Shown here: positions 6,358 through 8,988 of the stretch, in pieces
Layout: each line of letters begins with the position of its first letter
Position numbering within the stretch: the first letter of the stretch is position 1
Assembly (NCBI GenBank): GCA_937995505.1
Contig: CALKJV010000161.1
Location: forward strand, 1-8,988
Direction: 5' to 3'
Length of the DNA: 8,988 bases
Origin: an uncultured Bacteroidia bacterium
GTDB lineage: Bacteria; Bacteroidota; Bacteroidia; SpSt-205
Notes under the pieces: generated by a model
What the model saw: only the letters and a program-made list of their open reading frames with translations
What the model was told of the DNA's origin: nothing
The model's database searches: none
Position numbers and translations under genes: made by a program

Positions 6358-7514
6358 AGCTTATTTCTCTCCTACGCTGGGCAGACTCTTACCCCTATTT
6401 TTACTTTCAGCTGCAGGGTAATCCCCGAGATGAGCTATCGCATTATCGGTGGCTAATGGCTGTGGGCAAAAAGCCGTATAAAGGCCCTTTTCTGGAACGC
6501 GGCTGGTATGTAGGCGGCTGGTCGTATGAATGGAAAGCCCCATACAAAAAACCGCTGATAGATTTTCCTCGGACGGCATTTTTTACACCTATTCTGGTGA
6601 TTGCTTCGGAGGATGCGCCAGAATGGGAAAAGGAGCCGCCTACGAAAGATCCTGTACGGCAGCTGCGCTTTCTGCAGAGCTCCCTGTCGGAGCAGCAGTT
6701 CCTGTGGTCGGTAGAGCGCTTGCGGGAGCATATCGCTCGCGGCGAGGTGTATCAGGTAAACCTCTCTCTTAGCCTCCTCTGGGAGGCAACAATAGATCCC
6801 TTAGCTGCTTATGTAAGGCTTTTGGAGCGTTCGCCGATGATGACCTTCCATTATCTTTTCAAGTGGAATGACAAGTATGTGATTGGGGCGTCACCAGAAC
6901 GGTTTTTCTGGCAGTGGCGGCAGCTTGTAGCTCAGCAACCTATAAAAGGCACTATCGCCCGTGGCGACTCTTGGCGAGCCGATATAGAGCAGATACACAA
7001 GCTACGCCGAGACCCTAAGGAGCTCGCAGAGAATACCATGATAGTAGATTTGGTGCGAAATGACCTTCAGCAGGTCTGCCTGCCTGGTTCTGTAGAGGTG
7101 CCGGCCCTTGCTGAGTTACAAACCTTTCCGGCGCTGCATCACTTAGTTTCTACGGTGTATGGTATCAAGGAGCGCGAAGTAAGCTGGGCGACGGCGGCGG
7201 CGAGTCTCTTTCCAGCCGGTTCCATGACAGGCGCCCCCAAGCGTGCGGCTATGGAGTATATCCACCGATACGAGCCGGTTGGGCGGGGGATTTACTCCGG
7301 GGCTTTAGGATACTTGTCAGCAGACGGTCTAGCAGATTTTGCTGTGGTTATCCGCAGTTGGGTATATGATAAGTCGGATCGCCGCTTGCTTCTACAGGTA
7401 GGGAGTGGGATCACCTACGACTCAGATCCGCAGTCAGAGTGGCGAGAGAGCTGGCTTAAGGCGGAGAGGCTCCTTCAAGCCTTAGGCATACCTACGCCGG
7501 TTCTCCCCGCCTGA
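6354..7514 (+). CDS. pabB: Aminodeoxychorismate synthase component I (PabB), 386 aa
   Basis: Chorismate-binding enzyme that, with a glutamine amidotransferase partner (PabA), aminates chorismate to 4-amino-4-deoxychorismate on the way to p-aminobenzoate and folate; cytoplasmic. The catalytic domain motifs are in order: GEVYQVNLS (130-138), GASPERFF (178-185), PIKGT (196-200), ELAENTMIVDLVRND (223-237), FPAGSMTGAPKRAAM (286-300) and RGIYSGALGY (311-320). The Lys in PIKGT (Lys198) is the PabB-type residue; anthranilate synthase TrpE has Ala there. The usual DFNVxIRT near the end reads DFAVVIRS, a mild deviation. It is shorter than E. coli PabB (453 aa), mainly in the N-terminal region. The ATG at 6354 overlaps the SUKH-like stop; an earlier in-frame ATG at 6324 would lie deep inside that gene. 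Neither pabA nor pabC is in the window, so the amidotransferase must be encoded elsewhere. Confidence 0.9.
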   Translation: MKLISLLRWADSYPYFYFQLQGNPRDELSHYRWLMAVGKKPYKGPFLERGWYVGGWSYEWKAPYKKPLIDFPRTAFFTPILVIASEDAPEWEKEPPTKDPVRQLRFLQSSLSEQQFLWSVERLREHIARGEVYQVNLSLSLLWEATIDPLAAYVRLLERSPMMTFHYLFKWNDKYVIGASPERFFWQWRQLVAQQPIKGTIARGDSWRADIEQIHKLRRDPKELAENTMIVDLVRNDLQQVCLPGSVEVPALAELQTFPALHHLVSTVYGIKEREVSWATAAASLFPAGSMTGAPKRAAMEYIHRYEPVGRGIYSGALGYLSADGLADFAVVIRSWVYDKSDRRLLLQVGSGITYDSDPQSEWRESWLKAERLLQALGIPTPVLPA

Positions 7515-7526
7515 GGTAGCGGGGGG
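7503..7526 (+). terminator. Possible GC-rich hairpin at the end of pabB
   Basis: CTCCCCGC (7503-7510) can pair with GCGGGGGG (7519-7526) to form an 8-pair stem, including one G-T wobble, with an 8-base loop that contains the pabB stop. It lies between the convergent pabB and nuoB genes, where a terminator is expected. No T-rich tract follows on either strand, so it may instead be a 3' end-protecting structure or chance pairing next to a G8 run. Confidence 0.3.
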
Positions 7527-7552
7527 GGTGTGATCACTTCTATTACCAGAGC

Positions 7553-8044
7553 TTAGGTATTGCGGTCTTGGAGCACGGAGTGGTCGCGACGAATTTTCTC
7601 TTGCAGCTCCATGAGGGCATGAAGGAGCACTTCGGGACGAGGGGGGCAGCCCGGCACGTATACGTCTACGGGCAGAAACTGGTCAATCCCTTGCACTACC
7701 CCATACACCCGGTGCATACCGCCCGTAGAGGCGCACGCGCCCATGGCGATGCACCATTTGGGTTCAGCCATCTGGTCCCAGATACGCTTGATAGCGTGAG
7801 CCATCTTATAGGTGCACCAGCCCGCAACAATCATGACATCCGCTTGCCGGGGCGAGAAGGAAAACCGTTCCATCCCAAAGCGGGCAATATCATATTTCGG
7901 GCCGGCGGAGGCCATCATTTCTATGGCGCAGCAGGCGAGCCCCATAGGCATAGGCCAGAGAGAACCCGCACGCGCCCAGCCTATAAGGTCATCTAATCGG
8001 CTAAGTAGAAAGCCTTGCTGCGAGAGGGCTTTTTCCAAGTCCAT
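7553..8044 (-). CDS. nuoB: NADH-quinone oxidoreductase subunit B (NuoB), 163 aa
   Basis: Peripheral-arm subunit of respiratory complex I that holds iron-sulfur cluster N2, the last cluster before quinone. The four conserved ligand positions are visible: the tandem Cys38-Cys39 (ACCAIEMM), Cys104 (MGACASTGGM) and Cys133 (VPGCPPRPE). PKYDIARFGMERFSFSPRQADVMIVAG and KRIWDQM are also typical of the family. Two further Cys (77 in GWCTYKM, 98 in KWCIAM) are outside the ligand set. The length is within the usual range and the gene looks intact. The ATG at 8044 has a -7 element 11 bases upstream. The 23-base spacing from the TonB receptor stop would allow read-through, but the element suggests separate transcription. 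No nuoA, nuoC or nuoD flanks it: pabB lies downstream, convergent, and the receptor gene upstream. The other subunits must therefore be encoded elsewhere. Confidence 0.95.
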   Translation of the reverse strand: MDLEKALSQQGFLLSRLDDLIGWARAGSLWPMPMGLACCAIEMMASAGPKYDIARFGMERFSFSPRQADVMIVAGWCTYKMAHAIKRIWDQMAEPKWCIAMGACASTGGMHRVYGVVQGIDQFLPVDVYVPGCPPRPEVLLHALMELQEKIRRDHSVLQDRNT

Positions 8045-8055
8045 ACGCTTGCTAA

Positions 8056-8063
8056 CAAAAGTA
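8056..8063 (-). promoter_or_regulatory. -7 promoter element of nuoB
   Basis: Read on the minus strand this is TACTTTTG, a perfect TAnnTTTG, located in the 23-base gap between the receptor stop and the nuoB ATG. The ATG follows after 11 bases, so the leader would be only several bases long. No TTTG is seen at the -33 position, which falls within the receptor gene. Confidence 0.4.
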
Positions 8064-8067
8064 CGTC

Positions 8068-8988
8068 TCAGAAACGGAAGTTGTAGGTAAGCGAGGGCAC
8101 CCAGCGGAAAAGGTACAGGTTGTAGGCGCGTTGGAGGTTGGGGTTATCTTCATCTCGTCGCAGCCGCAGCGCCCACATATTCCGCCGGCCGTAGAGGTTG
8201 TACAGGGAGAAGTTCCAGCTAGATTGCCAGCGGCGGTTTTCCTTTGGGCGAGGTTTCCAGGTTACCGAGATATCCATGCGGTGATAATCGGGCATACGGC
8301 GATTATTGCGCTCATTGTACACGCCGACGACCTGGCCGTCAAATACATACTTGGCAACAGGCAGGGTGATGGGACGGCCTGTGGCGTAAATGGCCGTAAC
8401 GCCTAGATCCCACTGGCTATTGAGTTCATATTGTAGGACTAGGTTGGCTTGGTGCGGGCGGTCTACATAGGATGGGAAAGGCTTATCCACAATCTCAGGA
8501 ATGTATCGGAAGCTGCGGATATAAGCGTAAGAGACCCAGCCGGTGAGGCTGCCTGTGAGTTTTTGGACCATCCATTCGCTGCCGTAAGACCACCCGCGCC
8601 CCTGTACGAGGTCGCGCTCTAAGAGCGGATTGAGGAATACTTCAGCTCCTGAGCGAAAGTCCACGACATTTTGCATACCGCGGTAAAAGACTTCCCAGGA
8701 GAGATCCCAATTATGGCCTTTCCAGCGGGGAACACCTTGTAGGGAAAGGGCGATCTGGTATCCGTCTTGGCGGCGGACATTAGGAGTAGTGGGCCACCAG
8801 ATATCCGTAGGGAGGCCGATGGGCGAGAGGGTGGCTACGTGCAGAAACTGCTGCACCCGACCGGAGGCGGCTTTGAGCGCCCAGCGTTCGGAGAGGGCAT
8901 AGCGCACGCTTACGCGTGGCTCAATGCCCCCCCACGCATCTATAAGGCGTCCATTTGGGAAGCTCAGGGTATCTCGCACCTGCCGCTC
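8068..8988 (-). CDS. TonB-dependent receptor, C-terminal barrel part (5' end beyond the window)
   Basis: Partial gene: the frame is open to the right edge, so the first codons (signal peptide, any carboxypeptidase-like domain, TonB box, plug) lie outside. The 307 or so residues seen are the last strands of an outer-membrane beta barrel that imports ligands using TonB energy. Support comes from the alternating aromatic/polar strand pattern, the segment IEPRVSVRYALSERWALKAA followed by GRVQQFLHVATL and a PTDIWWP-like stretch found in Bacteroidota receptors, repeated amphipathic strands, and a C-terminal strand ending in Phe (PSLTYNFRF), the signal read by the BAM assembly machinery. The ligand cannot be inferred. 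The GTG at 8979 is simply an internal Val codon, not a start. nuoB follows 23 bases downstream on the same strand. Confidence 0.85.
   Translation of the reverse strand, partial: ERQVRDTLSFPNGRLIDAWGGIEPRVSVRYALSERWALKAASGRVQQFLHVATLSPIGLPTDIWWPTTPNVRRQDGYQIALSLQGVPRWKGHNWDLSWEVFYRGMQNVVDFRSGAEVFLNPLLERDLVQGRGWSYGSEWMVQKLTGSLTGWVSYAYIRSFRYIPEIVDKPFPSYVDRPHQANLVLQYELNSQWDLGVTAIYATGRPITLPVAKYVFDGQVVGVYNERNNRRMPDYHRMDISVTWKPRPKENRRWQSSWNFSLYNLYGRRNMWALRLRRDEDNPNLQRAYNLYLFRWVPSLTYNFRF

Noticed and set aside
6354..7514. Calling the chorismate-binding enzyme TrpE, isochorismate synthase or salicylate synthase
   Set aside because: The PIKGT lysine is the PabB-type signature, TrpE has Ala there, and the motif set as a whole fits PabB; no trp genes are nearby.
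7531..7536. TGATCA palindrome between pabB and nuoB as an operator
   Set aside because: A six-base palindrome is expected by chance, and its position at two gene ends does not suit an operator.
7568..7996. Open frame of about 140 codons opposite nuoB
   Set aside because: It is the antisense shadow of a highly conserved gene, with His/Pro/Arg-rich composition and no motif.
1..8988. Defence island, CRISPR array, insertion sequence, prophage or tRNA
   Set aside because: No direct-repeat array, transposase, terminal inverted repeat, phage gene or cloverleaf-like segment was seen; almost all of the window is accounted for by ordinary genes.

Overview
The window looks like chromosomal DNA of a member of the Bacteroidota, with G+C estimated by eye in the mid-50s percent, so possibly a deep-branching or hot-environment lineage; that last point is only a guess. 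The evidence is a BatA-domain/VWA membrane protein, the C-terminal barrel of a large TonB-dependent receptor ending in Phe, starts without a clear Shine-Dalgarno sequence, and several perfect copies of the Bacteroidota -7 promoter element (TAnnTTTG) just ahead of starts. No mobile element, RNA gene or CRISPR array was seen.

Layout. Left (1-2703): a promoter with both elements drives a GT4-like cytoplasmic glycosyltransferase on +. It converges, with a 2-base gap, on a GT39/ArnT-like polytopic membrane glycosyltransferase on -. Centre-left (2704-5555): a 51-base divergent promoter region separates the membrane glycosyltransferase from lipA (lipoyl synthase). The lipA stop overlaps (ATGA) the start of a 646-residue BatA/VWA membrane protein. 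Centre (5536-7514): a small exported beta-rich protein of unknown function on - overlaps the BatA gene tail-to-tail. Divergent from it is a short SUKH-like (SMI1/KNR4-type) gene, again joined by ATGA to pabB (aminodeoxychorismate synthase component I). Right (7515-8988): a possible hairpin, then nuoB (complex I subunit B) on -, standing without other nuo genes. Upstream of it is the 3' part of a TonB-dependent receptor gene that runs off the window.

How the genes work together. Most are housekeeping genes brought together by compact packing, not one pathway: lipoate maturation, folate precursor synthesis, respiration, surface glycan synthesis and outer membrane uptake. The only tight couplings are lipA-batA and SUKH-like-pabB. 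There is no intergenic stretch over 300 bases; the longest gaps are the first 70 bases, 51 bases (2704-2754) and 38 bases (7515-7552).

I found no convincing new multi-gene system. The best leads are repeated -7 elements placed 4-5 bases before start codons (suggesting leaderless mRNAs), a run of ten G inside the BatA gene, the unexplained SUKH-like/pabB coupling, the isolated nuoB and the unknown exported protein.
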